A stretch of 9,626 nt of DNA, from NCBI GenBank assembly GCA_023260935.1, contig JALQTL010000422.1, positions 1-9,626 of the forward strand, read 5' to 3'. The DNA comes from Paracoccaceae bacterium (GTDB lineage: Bacteria; Pseudomonadota; Alphaproteobacteria; Rhodobacterales; Rhodobacteraceae). The notes beneath the pieces were generated by a model. That model was not told where the DNA came from. It ran no database searches and worked only from the letters and a program-made list of their open reading frames with translations. Both the position numbers and the translations under genes were made by a program. Within the stretch, counting starts at the first letter, position 1, and the number at the start of each line of letters is the position of its first letter. This document shows positions 1 through 6,634 of this stretch, piece by piece.

Positions 1-3000
1 GGTGCCCCTGGTGCCGACCTTTCGGTCGAGGGAGAGGTGCTGTTGCGCGCGGCTACGGGCCTGCCGGGCTTACCCGGCTATGTCTTCGGCCCGCAAGATG
101 CGCCCTTTGCCGCGCGGATGGAAAGCTTCGGCGGCCTTCGGACCGATGCCGCGGGGCAGGGCCTGATCGATGTCAGCCTGCCCCCGGCCGAGGAGGCGCT
201 TCACCCGCTGGAAGCCCGGTTCACCGTGCGGGTGGCCGAAGGATCGGGCCGGCCCGTGGAACGGCAGATCACCCGCCCGCTTCAGCCCGATTCCGCCCTG
301 ATCGGGGTGAAACCGCTGTTCGATGGGGTGGTCGCCATGGACAGCGAAGCCCGGTTTGACCTGATTGCCCTTGGTGCCGCGCAGATGCCGGCCGCCGGCC
401 TGCCCGCGAAATGGGTGATCAGCCGGATCGAGACGGAATATCAATGGTATCAATCCTATGGCAACTGGAACTGGGAACCCGTCACCACCCGCAGCATCGT
501 GGCCGAGGGCAAGGTAACGCTGGGGCCCAGCCCTGTGCAGATTGCCGCGCCCGTGGCATGGGGGGAATATGAACTGAAGGTGGAAGCTGAAGGCACGCAA
601 TATGCCGTCACCTCTACCACCTTCCATGCCGGCTGGTATGCACCGGCCGATGTATCCAGCACGCCCGACACGCTGGACCTTTCGCTGGATGCCAGCGCCT
701 ATCGCCCCGGCGATACGGCCCGCCTTCGCATCGTTCCCCGTGCGGCGGGCACGGCGATCATCAGCGTGTTGTCGAACCGGCTGATCCATCTGGAGGCGGT
801 CGAGGTGGCCGAGGGCGAAAACCTTGTGCCGCTTCAGGTGACGGATGACTGGGGCGCCGGCGTCTATGTCACCGCATCGGTGCTACGCCCGATGGACAGG
901 GCCGCCGGACGCAACCCATCGCGCGCCCTCGGCCTTGCACATGCCAGCATCGACCCGGGGCCGCGCAAGCTTGCCACCAGCCTTGACGTGATGGCCGAGG
1001 CATCGCCCCGAAGCCCGCTGGACATTACCCTTCGGGTATCAGGCATCGCGCCGGGCGAAACCGCCTATGCCACCATCGCGGCCGTGGATCAGGGCATTCT
1101 GAACCTGACCGCCTTTACCCCGCCTGATCCTTCCGCCCATTACTTCGGTCAGCGCAAACTGGGGGTGGGCATCCGCGACCTTTACGGCCGGCTGATCGAC
1201 GGCCTGAACGGGGCTGAAGGTCAGGTCCGCTCGGGCGGCGATGCCGGGGCACAGGCCCGCTTGCAATCCCCCCCGCCGACCGAGGAATTGCTGGCGTGGT
1301 TCACCGGCCCGGTCGAAGTGGGCGCCGATGGCCTTGCCCATGCGCGATTTGACCTGCCGGCCTTTAACGGGTCGGTCAAGGTGATGGCGGTGGTATGGTC
1401 GGGCTCTGGCATCGGGCAGGCCAGCGCCGATGTGCTGGTGCGCGATCCGGTGGTGGTCACTGCCAGCCTGCCGCGTTTCATGGCGCCCGGCGATAAAAGC
1501 CGGGTGCTGCTGGAAATCGTGCATGCCTCTGGCCCTGCGGGGCGCATGGGGCTGGATGTGGCCGGACGCGGGGTCAGCCTTGGCGATGTGCCATCGGGCT
1601 TTGATCTGGCCCCGGGCGGCAAGGCCCTTTTTGCACTGCCCCTGCGCGCCACCGAGGCGGGGCTGCACGCGCTGGACGTGACCCTGACCACCCCCGATGG
1701 CAAGGTGCTGACCAAGACGCTGTCCCTGCCGGTCATGGCCAACGACCCCGAGGTGATGCGCGTGACCCGGCTTGTGCTGGCCCCCGGCCAAACCCTGCGT
1801 TTTGACACCGAAGCTCTGGCCGGTCTGGTGCCGGGCAGCGCCCGCGCCAGCCTTGCGATCGGGCCGCTGGCGCGGATCAATGCGCCCGGCCTTCTGGCCG
1901 CGCTGGACGCATACCCCTATGGCTGCACCGAACAGATCACGTCAAAGGCGCTGCCGCTGCTGTATTTCGATCAGGTGGCACAGGCACTTGATCTGAACCG
2001 GACCACGCCGGTGCGCGCCCGCCTCGACCAGTCGGTGACAGAGATCCTGACCAATCAGGGCGCCGATGGCAGCTTTGGCCTTTGGGGGCCGGGACGGGGC
2101 GATCTGTGGCTGGATGCCTATGTGACCGATTTCCTCTCGCGCGCCCGGGCCATGGGCATTGCGGTGCCCGACCTGGCGTTCCGGCAAGCGCTGGACAACC
2201 TGCGCAATCAGGTGAACTACGCCGCCGATTTCGATGCCGCCGCCAATGGCGGGGGCGAGGATCTGGCCTATGCGCTGATGGTTCTGGCCCGCGAAGGCGC
2301 CGCCGCCATCGGCGATCTGCGCTATTACGCCGATGTGAAGGGCGATGATTTCCGCACCGCCCTTGCACAGGCACAATTGGGGGCAGCCCTTGCCAGCTAT
2401 GGCGACCAGCCGCGCGCAGACGCCATGTTCCGCCGCGCCGCTGCACGGACAGAGGCGCTGATGGCCGAAGATCAGGAACAGATCTGGCGCAGCGATTTCG
2501 GCAGCAACAGCCGCGATGCCGCGGCACTGCTGACCCTTGCGGTGGAAAGCGGCACGAAGGTCATGGATCTGGACCGGCTGATCGGGCGGATCGCGGCCCC
2601 CTCGCGCCCGCTGTCGACGCAAGAGGCGACATGGGCGCTGATGGCGGCCAATGCCCTGATCGACCGGCCCGACAGCAGCGCCGTCCTGATCGACGGCCGC
2701 CCTGCCGACGGCCCCATGGTGCGCCTGCTGACGCCCGGTTCGGCGCCGGTCAGCGTGCAGAATACCGGCCCGGAAACCGAAGTGACGCTGACTACCTTCG
2801 GCGCGCCGTCAGAACCGGAACCGGCGGGCGGCAATGGCTATGCCATCACCCGCAGCTATTACGCGCTGGATGGCACCCCTGCCACGATGGAGGCGCTGCG
2901 CGTGGGCGACAGGCTGGTGGCCGTGCTGGAAATCACGCCCTTCGCACGCGGAGAGGCGCGGCTGATGGTCAATGACGCCCTGCCAGCCGGGTTCGAAATC

Positions 3001-3264
3001 GACAATCCCAACCTGATCTCTGGCGGATCTCTTGCCAATCTGGACTGGTTGCAGACCGAAACGGATGTCACTCACAGCGAATTCCGGCAAGATCGCTTCC
3101 TGACCGCGATCGACCGTAACGGGCCGGAACCGTTCCGGCTGGCCTATGTGGTGCGGGCAGTGTCGCCGGGCGATTTCCATCACCCGGCGGCCTTGGTGGA
3201 AGACATGTACCGCCCCGGCTTTCGCGCAAGGTCCGAAACGGGCCGGGTGGCAATCGCGCCGTGA
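1..3264 (+). CDS. Alpha-2-macroglobulin family protein (bacterial ECAM/YfhM type), 5' end cut by window
   Basis: This is a periplasmic protease-trapping protein; a protease cuts its bait loop, the protein rearranges, and an internal thioester can bond to the attacker. The frame is open from base 1, so the GTG at 37 is an internal codon and the N-terminus (signal peptide or lipobox, first MG domains) lies outside. About 1087 codons are visible; E. coli YfhM has about 1650 residues. Numbering codons from base 1, beta-sandwich MG domains fill roughly 1-400. A Gly/Ala/Gln-rich stretch at 400-426 is the probable bait region. The conserved block EELLAWFTGPV...DLPAFNGS starts at 428. The thioester motif GCTEQ is at bases 1921-1935 (Cys codon 642, Gln 645), inside a helical thioester domain of about 600-930. 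A receptor-binding-like MG10 domain starts near 951. The stop overlaps the pbpC start, as expected for the known yfhM-pbpC pairing. Family assignment is firm; protease inhibition is inferred from E. coli and Salmonella homologues. Confidence 0.95.
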   Translation, partial: GAPGADLSVEGEVLLRAATGLPGLPGYVFGPQDAPFAARMESFGGLRTDAAGQGLIDVSLPPAEEALHPLEARFTVRVAEGSGRPVERQITRPLQPDSALIGVKPLFDGVVAMDSEARFDLIALGAAQMPAAGLPAKWVISRIETEYQWYQSYGNWNWEPVTTRSIVAEGKVTLGPSPVQIAAPVAWGEYELKVEAEGTQYAVTSTTFHAGWYAPADVSSTPDTLDLSLDASAYRPGDTARLRIVPRAAGTAIISVLSNRLIHLEAVEVAEGENLVPLQVTDDWGAGVYVTASVLRPMDRAAGRNPSRALGLAHASIDPGPRKLATSLDVMAEASPRSPLDITLRVSGIAPGETAYATIAAVDQGILNLTAFTPPDPSAHYFGQRKLGVGIRDLYGRLIDGLNGAEGQVRSGGDAGAQARLQSPPPTEELLAWFTGPVEVGADGLAHARFDLPAFNGSVKVMAVVWSGSGIGQASADVLVRDPVVVTASLPRFMAPGDKSRVLLEIVHASGPAGRMGLDVAGRGVSLGDVPSGFDLAPGGKALFALPLRATEAGLHALDVTLTTPDGKVLTKTLSLPVMANDPEVMRVTRLVLAPGQTLRFDTEALAGLVPGSARASLAIGPLARINAPGLLAALDAYPYGCTEQITSKALPLLYFDQVAQALDLNRTTPVRARLDQSVTEILTNQGADGSFGLWGPGRGDLWLDAYVTDFLSRARAMGIAVPDLAFRQALDNLRNQVNYAADFDAAANGGGEDLAYALMVLAREGAAAIGDLRYYADVKGDDFRTALAQAQLGAALASYGDQPRADAMFRRAAARTEALMAEDQEQIWRSDFGSNSRDAAALLTLAVESGTKVMDLDRLIGRIAAPSRPLSTQEATWALMAANALIDRPDSSAVLIDGRPADGPMVRLLTPGSAPVSVQNTGPETEVTLTTFGAPSEPEPAGGNGYAITRSYYALDGTPATMEALRVGDRLVAVLEITPFARGEARLMVNDALPAGFEIDNPNLISGGSLANLDWLQTETDVTHSEFRQDRFLTAIDRNGPEPFRLAYVVRAVSPGDFHHPAALVEDMYRPGFRARSETGRVAIAP

Positions 3265-5318
3265 CGGCCGCGCGCCTCTTGCTGACTCTGGCGGCGGCCC
3301 TCTGGCTGGGGGCTACCCTCAGGGATGGCTGGTCGGATTGGGTGGATGCCACGACCCTGCCGGGACTTGTGCCGGCAACCTCGGTCGAGGTGCAGGACCG
3401 AGACGGCACCCTGCTGCGCGCCTATACCGTGGCAGATGGCCGGTGGCGCATGGCGGTCGACAGGGCTGCCGTGGATGCGGGCTATCTGCGAATGCTGATC
3501 GCCTATGAGGACAAGCGATTTGAAACCCATGCCGGGGTGGACCTGCGGGCCATGGCACGGGCCGTGGCGCAAGGCATCTGGAACGGCCGGATCGTTTCGG
3601 GCGGGTCCACGCTGACGATGCAGGTGGCACGCCTTCTGGAAGACAGCGGCACGGGCGCTTGGGCCGGCAAGATCCGCCAGATGCGGGTCGCATGGGCGCT
3701 GGAACGGCGGCTGACAAAGGATCAGATTCTGGGGCTTTACCTGCATCTGGCGCCCTTCGGGGGCAATCTGGAAGGGGTGCGCGCGGCTTCTTTCGCCTAT
3801 TTCGGCAAGGAACCCCGTCGCCTGACCCCGGCCGAAGCCGCCCTTCTGGTCGCCATCCCGCAGGCGCCCGAAAGCCGGCGACCCGACCGGTTCCATGACC
3901 GGGCAACCCGGGCCCGCGCCCGTGTGCTGGCACGGGCCCTGCGCGATGGCATCCTGCCCCCCGATCAGGCCGAGGGCGCCTTGACCGAGCCGGTTCCCGC
4001 AGCCCGCCGCCCCTTTCCCGCCCTTGCCCCGCATCTGGCCGACCGCGCCCTTGCCGAAGACCCGGTAGCCAGCGTCCACCACCTGACGTTGCGCGCAGAC
4101 CTGCAAGCCGCGATGGAAGCCCTTGCCCGCGATGTGATCCATGGCCAGGGCGAAAGGGTCCAACTGGCCATCGTCGTAGCCGATCACAAGGCCGGAGAGG
4201 TACTGGCCAGCGTCGGGTCAGCGGCCTTTCAGGCCGATCAGCGTCAAGGATTTGTCGACATGACGCAGGCGTTGCGCAGCCCGGGGTCAACGCTGAAGCC
4301 GCTGATCTATGGGTTGGCCTTTGATCAGGGTCTGGGCCACCCCGAAATGCTGATCGATGACAGCCCGATGACCTTTGGCACCTATGCCCCGCAGAATTTC
4401 GACCGGCTTTTCCGGGGAACGCTGCGCATGCGCGAGGCGTTGCAGCTTTCGTTGAACCTGCCGGTGGTACAGATCCTTGATGCGCTGGGGCCCGCGAAAC
4501 TGCTGGCCGCGCTTGAAAAAGCCGGGGTGCAGGCGGCTATCCCGGGGGATCAGCCGGGGCTGGCCATTGGTCTGGGCGGGGTTGGCGTGCGGCTGGAGGA
4601 CATGGTTCAGCTTTACGCCACCATCGCAAGGGGCGGCGTGTCCCTGCCGCTGACCCACCGGATGAACGGGCCGGATGCAAAGCACCCGCGGGCCGAAGGT
4701 CAGCGGGTGCTGGGTGCGGCGGCGGCATGGCAGGTGGCCGATATCCTTGCCGGCCTGCCGCCACCACCCGGCGCGCCACGCAACCGCCTCGCCTACAAGA
4801 CCGGCACCAGCTATGGCCACCGCGATGCCTGGGCCATCGGCTTTGACGGGCGCCATGTCATCGGCGTGTGGATGGGCAGACCCGACGGCACGCCGGTGCC
4901 GGGGGCCTTTGGGGCCGATACGGCGGCGCCGGTGCTGTTTCAGGCCTTCAGCCGGCTGAAGCGCCAGCTTGATCCCAAACCCCCTGCCCCGCCGCAGACC
5001 CTGCTTTTGTCGAATGCCGAATTGCCCCGGCCCCTGCAAACCTTCCGGTCCCGCGCCGCCGCCCTGCAAGGCGGCAGCGCCGGCCCGGCTGTTACCTTCC
5101 CCCCCGAAGGCGCAGAGGTAGACCTGCTGGACGGCGGCCTGCTGGTCAAGGTTCAGGGCGGGCGGGCGCCTTTCACCTGGCTGGCCGATGGCGTGCCGCT
5201 GGCGGTGGCCCGGCGCGACCGTGCAACCCTTCTGCACCTGCCTGGGCAGGGCTTTGTGACCTTGTCGGTGATCGATGCCGAAGGGCGGTCAGACCGCGTC
5301 CGCCTGCGCGCCCGCTGA
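3261..5318 (+). CDS. pbpC: Penicillin-binding protein 1C, bifunctional glycosyltransferase/transpeptidase
   Basis: This class A PBP, anchored in the inner membrane and facing the periplasm, polymerises lipid II and carries a transpeptidase fold. The start is GTG at 3261, overlapping the upstream stop (GTGA), which suggests translational coupling; no strong ribosome binding site is visible. Residues about 4-20 form the membrane anchor. The GT51 domain shows EDKRFETHAG (83-92, catalytic Glu83), GGSTLTMQ (114-121), RQMRVAWALERRL (139-151) and AYFGK (179-183). Asn of the usual YLN motif is His162 here. The transpeptidase domain has S343-T-L-K346 (SxxK), S397-L-N399 (SxN) and K513-T-G515 followed by TSYGHRDAW, a PBP1C signature. 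A C-terminal BiPBP_C-type domain covers about 607-685. The length, 685 aa, is somewhat below E. coli PBP1C (about 770). All catalytic motifs are intact. Family knowledge pairs it with the upstream alpha-2-macroglobulin, perhaps for wall repair after protease attack; that role is inferred. Confidence 0.95.
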   Translation: MTAARLLLTLAAALWLGATLRDGWSDWVDATTLPGLVPATSVEVQDRDGTLLRAYTVADGRWRMAVDRAAVDAGYLRMLIAYEDKRFETHAGVDLRAMARAVAQGIWNGRIVSGGSTLTMQVARLLEDSGTGAWAGKIRQMRVAWALERRLTKDQILGLYLHLAPFGGNLEGVRAASFAYFGKEPRRLTPAEAALLVAIPQAPESRRPDRFHDRATRARARVLARALRDGILPPDQAEGALTEPVPAARRPFPALAPHLADRALAEDPVASVHHLTLRADLQAAMEALARDVIHGQGERVQLAIVVADHKAGEVLASVGSAAFQADQRQGFVDMTQALRSPGSTLKPLIYGLAFDQGLGHPEMLIDDSPMTFGTYAPQNFDRLFRGTLRMREALQLSLNLPVVQILDALGPAKLLAALEKAGVQAAIPGDQPGLAIGLGGVGVRLEDMVQLYATIARGGVSLPLTHRMNGPDAKHPRAEGQRVLGAAAAWQVADILAGLPPPPGAPRNRLAYKTGTSYGHRDAWAIGFDGRHVIGVWMGRPDGTPVPGAFGADTAAPVLFQAFSRLKRQLDPKPPAPPQTLLLSNAELPRPLQTFRSRAAALQGGSAGPAVTFPPEGAEVDLLDGGLLVKVQGGRAPFTWLADGVPLAVARRDRATLLHLPGQGFVTLSVIDAEGRSDRVRLRAR

Positions 5319-5329
5319 CCGCGGCAGGC
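5302..5329 (+). terminator. Inverted repeat spanning the pbpC stop codon, possible weak terminator
   Basis: GCCTGC (5302-5307) is complementary to GCAGGC (5324-5329). Three further pairs (GCG 5308-5310 with CGC 5320-5322) form if G5323 bulges out. The roughly 9-nt loop holds the TGA stop at 5316-5318. No T-run follows on either strand, so this is not a classical intrinsic terminator. It sits at the convergent junction with the thiolase, whose stop is 23 nt away. Arms this short can occur by chance in GC-rich DNA. Confidence 0.25.
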
Positions 5330-5341
5330 CCAGAAACCCGC

Positions 5342-6508
5342 TCAGACCCGTTCGATCGCAAGGGCAATGCCCTGCCCGCCCCCGATGCACATGGTAATCA
5401 GCGCGGTGCGCCCGCCGCTGCGTTCCAGTTCGTGCAGCGCCTTCACGGTGATGATCGCGCCCGTCGCCCCGACGGGATGGCCAAGGGCAATGGCCCCGCC
5501 GTTCGGGTTCACCCGGGCCGGATCCAACCCCAGTTCACGGTTCACTGCAATGGCCTGCGCGGCAAAAGCCTCGTTCGATTCCACCACATCGAAATCGGTG
5601 GGCTTCATCCCCAGCTTTGCGCAAAGCGCCCGAACCGCTGGCACCGGGCCAATGCCCATGACCCTTGGGTCCACCCCGGCATGGGCATAACCCATGATCC
5701 GGGCCCGCGCCCGGACCCCGCCCGGCACCCCACGCGACAGGACAAGCGCCGCGGCAGCATCGTTGATGCCACTGGCGTTGCCTGCCGTGACGGTGCCATC
5801 CTTCTGGAAAGCCGGGCGCAAACCGGCCAAAGCCTCCAGCGAGGTGGTCTTCGGATGCTCATCGGTCTGGAACAGCACCGTGCCCTTGCGCCCCGAAATC
5901 TCGACCGGAACGATCTGTTCGACAAACCGCCCCTCGGCAATGGCATGGGCCGCGCGCTTCTGGCTTTCCAGCGCAAAGGCATCTTGCGCGGCGCGGCTGA
6001 TGCCATGTTCGGCCGCCACATTCTCGGCCGTCACCCCCATGTGCCCCGTGCCGAAGGGGCAGGTCAGCGCGCCTGTCATCATGTCCAGCGCCCGCGTATC
6101 GCCCATCTTCTGCCCGAAGCGCGCGGTTTGCAGGATGAAGGGCGACCGGCTCATGCAATCGGCCCCACCGGCAAGCGCCAGTTCGGCATCGCCCAGCATC
6201 AGGCTTTGCGCGGCCGAGACGATGGCCTGCGCACCCGACCCGCACAGCCGGTTCACGTTCATTGCAGGGGTGGTTTCAGGGATGCCCGCGTTCATCGCCA
6301 TCACCCGCGACAGATACATGTCGCGCGGTTCGGTATTGATGATGTGGCCCATCACCACATGCCCGATCTGCGCAGGATCCACCCCCGCCCGGTCCAGCGC
6401 GGCCTTGGCGGCGTGGGTCGCGATATCAATAGGCGGCATCCCGGAAAGCGTGCCCCCGAAGGTGCCGATGGCCGTGCGAGCGGCGGAAAGGATGAAGATG
6501 TCTGTCAT
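5342..6508 (-). CDS. bktB: Acetyl-CoA C-acyltransferase / beta-ketothiolase (BktB-like)
   Basis: This cytoplasmic thiolase condenses two acyl-CoA molecules to 3-ketoacyl-CoA, or cleaves the product in the reverse direction, in polyhydroxyalkanoate synthesis or fatty-acid and aromatic degradation. It has 388 aa, a normal length. Catalytic residues are all present: acyl-accepting Cys89 in VNRLCGSGAQA, Asn312 in NEAF, His344 in GGAIALGHPVGATG and Cys374 in CIGGGQG. Several stretches match my memory of Cupriavidus BktB, namely TEPRDMYL, HMGVTAENVA, GRKGTVLFQTDEH and GTVTAGNASG, so I prefer BktB over PhaA or PcaF; chain-length preference cannot be read from the sequence. The ATG at 6506-6508 is preceded on the minus strand by GGAGG with a 6-nt spacer. 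The gene is divergent from the MFS gene and converges on pbpC. No other PHA or beta-oxidation gene is visible beside it. Thiolase family is certain; the BktB subtype is moderate. Confidence 0.93.
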   Translation of the reverse strand: MTDIFILSAARTAIGTFGGTLSGMPPIDIATHAAKAALDRAGVDPAQIGHVVMGHIINTEPRDMYLSRVMAMNAGIPETTPAMNVNRLCGSGAQAIVSAAQSLMLGDAELALAGGADCMSRSPFILQTARFGQKMGDTRALDMMTGALTCPFGTGHMGVTAENVAAEHGISRAAQDAFALESQKRAAHAIAEGRFVEQIVPVEISGRKGTVLFQTDEHPKTTSLEALAGLRPAFQKDGTVTAGNASGINDAAAALVLSRGVPGGVRARARIMGYAHAGVDPRVMGIGPVPAVRALCAKLGMKPTDFDVVESNEAFAAQAIAVNRELGLDPARVNPNGGAIALGHPVGATGAIITVKALHELERSGGRTALITMCIGGGQGIALAIERV

Positions 6509-6514
6509 GGCAGG

Positions 6515-6519
6515 CCTCC
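6515..6519 (-). promoter_or_regulatory. Ribosome binding site of the thiolase gene
   Basis: On the minus strand GGAGG lies 6 nt before the ATG at 6506-6508. It is a near-perfect Shine-Dalgarno match and fixes the thiolase start. Confidence 0.75.
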
Positions 6520-6532
6520 GATGTTCCGGGCC

Positions 6533-6562
6533 AGTCTAACCGCTTTGTCGATCTGATGTCAG
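6533..6562 (-). promoter_or_regulatory. Candidate sigma-70 promoter of the thiolase gene
   Basis: On the minus strand, CTGACA (6562-6557, 5 of 6 to TTGACA) and TAGACT (6538-6533, 4 of 6 to TATAAT) are separated by 18 nt. Transcription would start near 6526 and give a leader of about 20 nt holding the ribosome binding site. The -35 element lies inside the inverted repeat at 6551-6564, so a protein bound there would be expected to affect this promoter. This is pattern matching only. Confidence 0.4.
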
Positions 6563-6575
6563 ATGACGTGACGTC
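6551..6575. promoter_or_regulatory. Two adjacent inverted repeats in the divergent promoter region, possible operator(s)
   Basis: ATCTGA-TG-TCAGAT (6551-6564) is a perfect inverted repeat with 6-bp arms. It is followed immediately by GACGT-G-ACGTC (6565-6575), with 5-bp arms. A smaller dyad, GTCA-GA-TGAC (6558-6567), bridges the two. They lie between the start codons of the thiolase and the MFS gene, overlapping the thiolase -35 candidate and just upstream of the TTGACA on the plus strand. This placement fits a dimeric repressor or activator acting on both genes. No regulator gene is in the window and I do not recognise the site as that of a named family. Confidence 0.45.
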
Positions 6576-6577
6576 CG

Positions 6578-6606
6578 TTGACACTTGCCGGGGCACAAGA
6601 GACAGA
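6578..6606 (+). promoter_or_regulatory. Candidate promoter of the MFS gene with a perfect -35 hexamer
   Basis: TTGACA at 6578-6583 is a perfect -35 consensus. At 17-nt spacing the -10 position (6601-6606, GACAGA) is a poor match, so the promoter may be weak or activator dependent. The TTG of this hexamer is in frame with the MFS gene and could be mistaken for its start codon. Confidence 0.4.
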
Positions 6607-6624
6607 TAGCGCAAACATTTCCCC

Positions 6625-6630
6625 AGAGGA
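6625..6630 (+). promoter_or_regulatory. Ribosome binding site that decides the MFS start
   Basis: AGAGGA lies 4 nt before ATG 6635-6637 and supports that start over the in-frame TTG at 6578, which has no clear ribosome binding site. Confidence 0.6.
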
Positions 6631-6634
6631 TGAC

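Noticed and set aside
37..39. GTG as the start of the alpha-2-macroglobulin gene
   Set aside because: The frame is open upstream to base 1 and the visible part starts in the middle of the MG-domain array; the gene clearly continues outside the window.
70..3183. Several minus-strand open frames of 196-250 codons opposite the alpha-2-macroglobulin gene
   Set aside because: They overlap one another in different frames, which real genes would not do, and mirror the codon bias of the sense gene.
3180..5237. Long minus-strand open frames (335, 323 and 316 codons) opposite pbpC
   Set aside because: They are shadows of the PBP1C coding frame and have no independent ribosome binding site or domain evidence.
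5319..5341. Classical intrinsic terminator between pbpC and the thiolase
   Set aside because: The 23-nt gap has no T-run on either strand; only the bulged hairpin around the pbpC stop can be drawn.
5361..5373. Palindrome AGGGCA-A-TGCCCT near the thiolase 3' end
   Set aside because: It codes for the conserved GIALAI end of the thiolase, and its 1-nt centre cannot make a stable RNA loop without opening pairs.
5432..6556. 374- and 281-codon plus-strand open frames opposite the thiolase
   Set aside because: Both are antisense to a complete thiolase with all catalytic residues; the translations are His/Arg/Gly- or Ser/Ala-rich without recognisable motifs.
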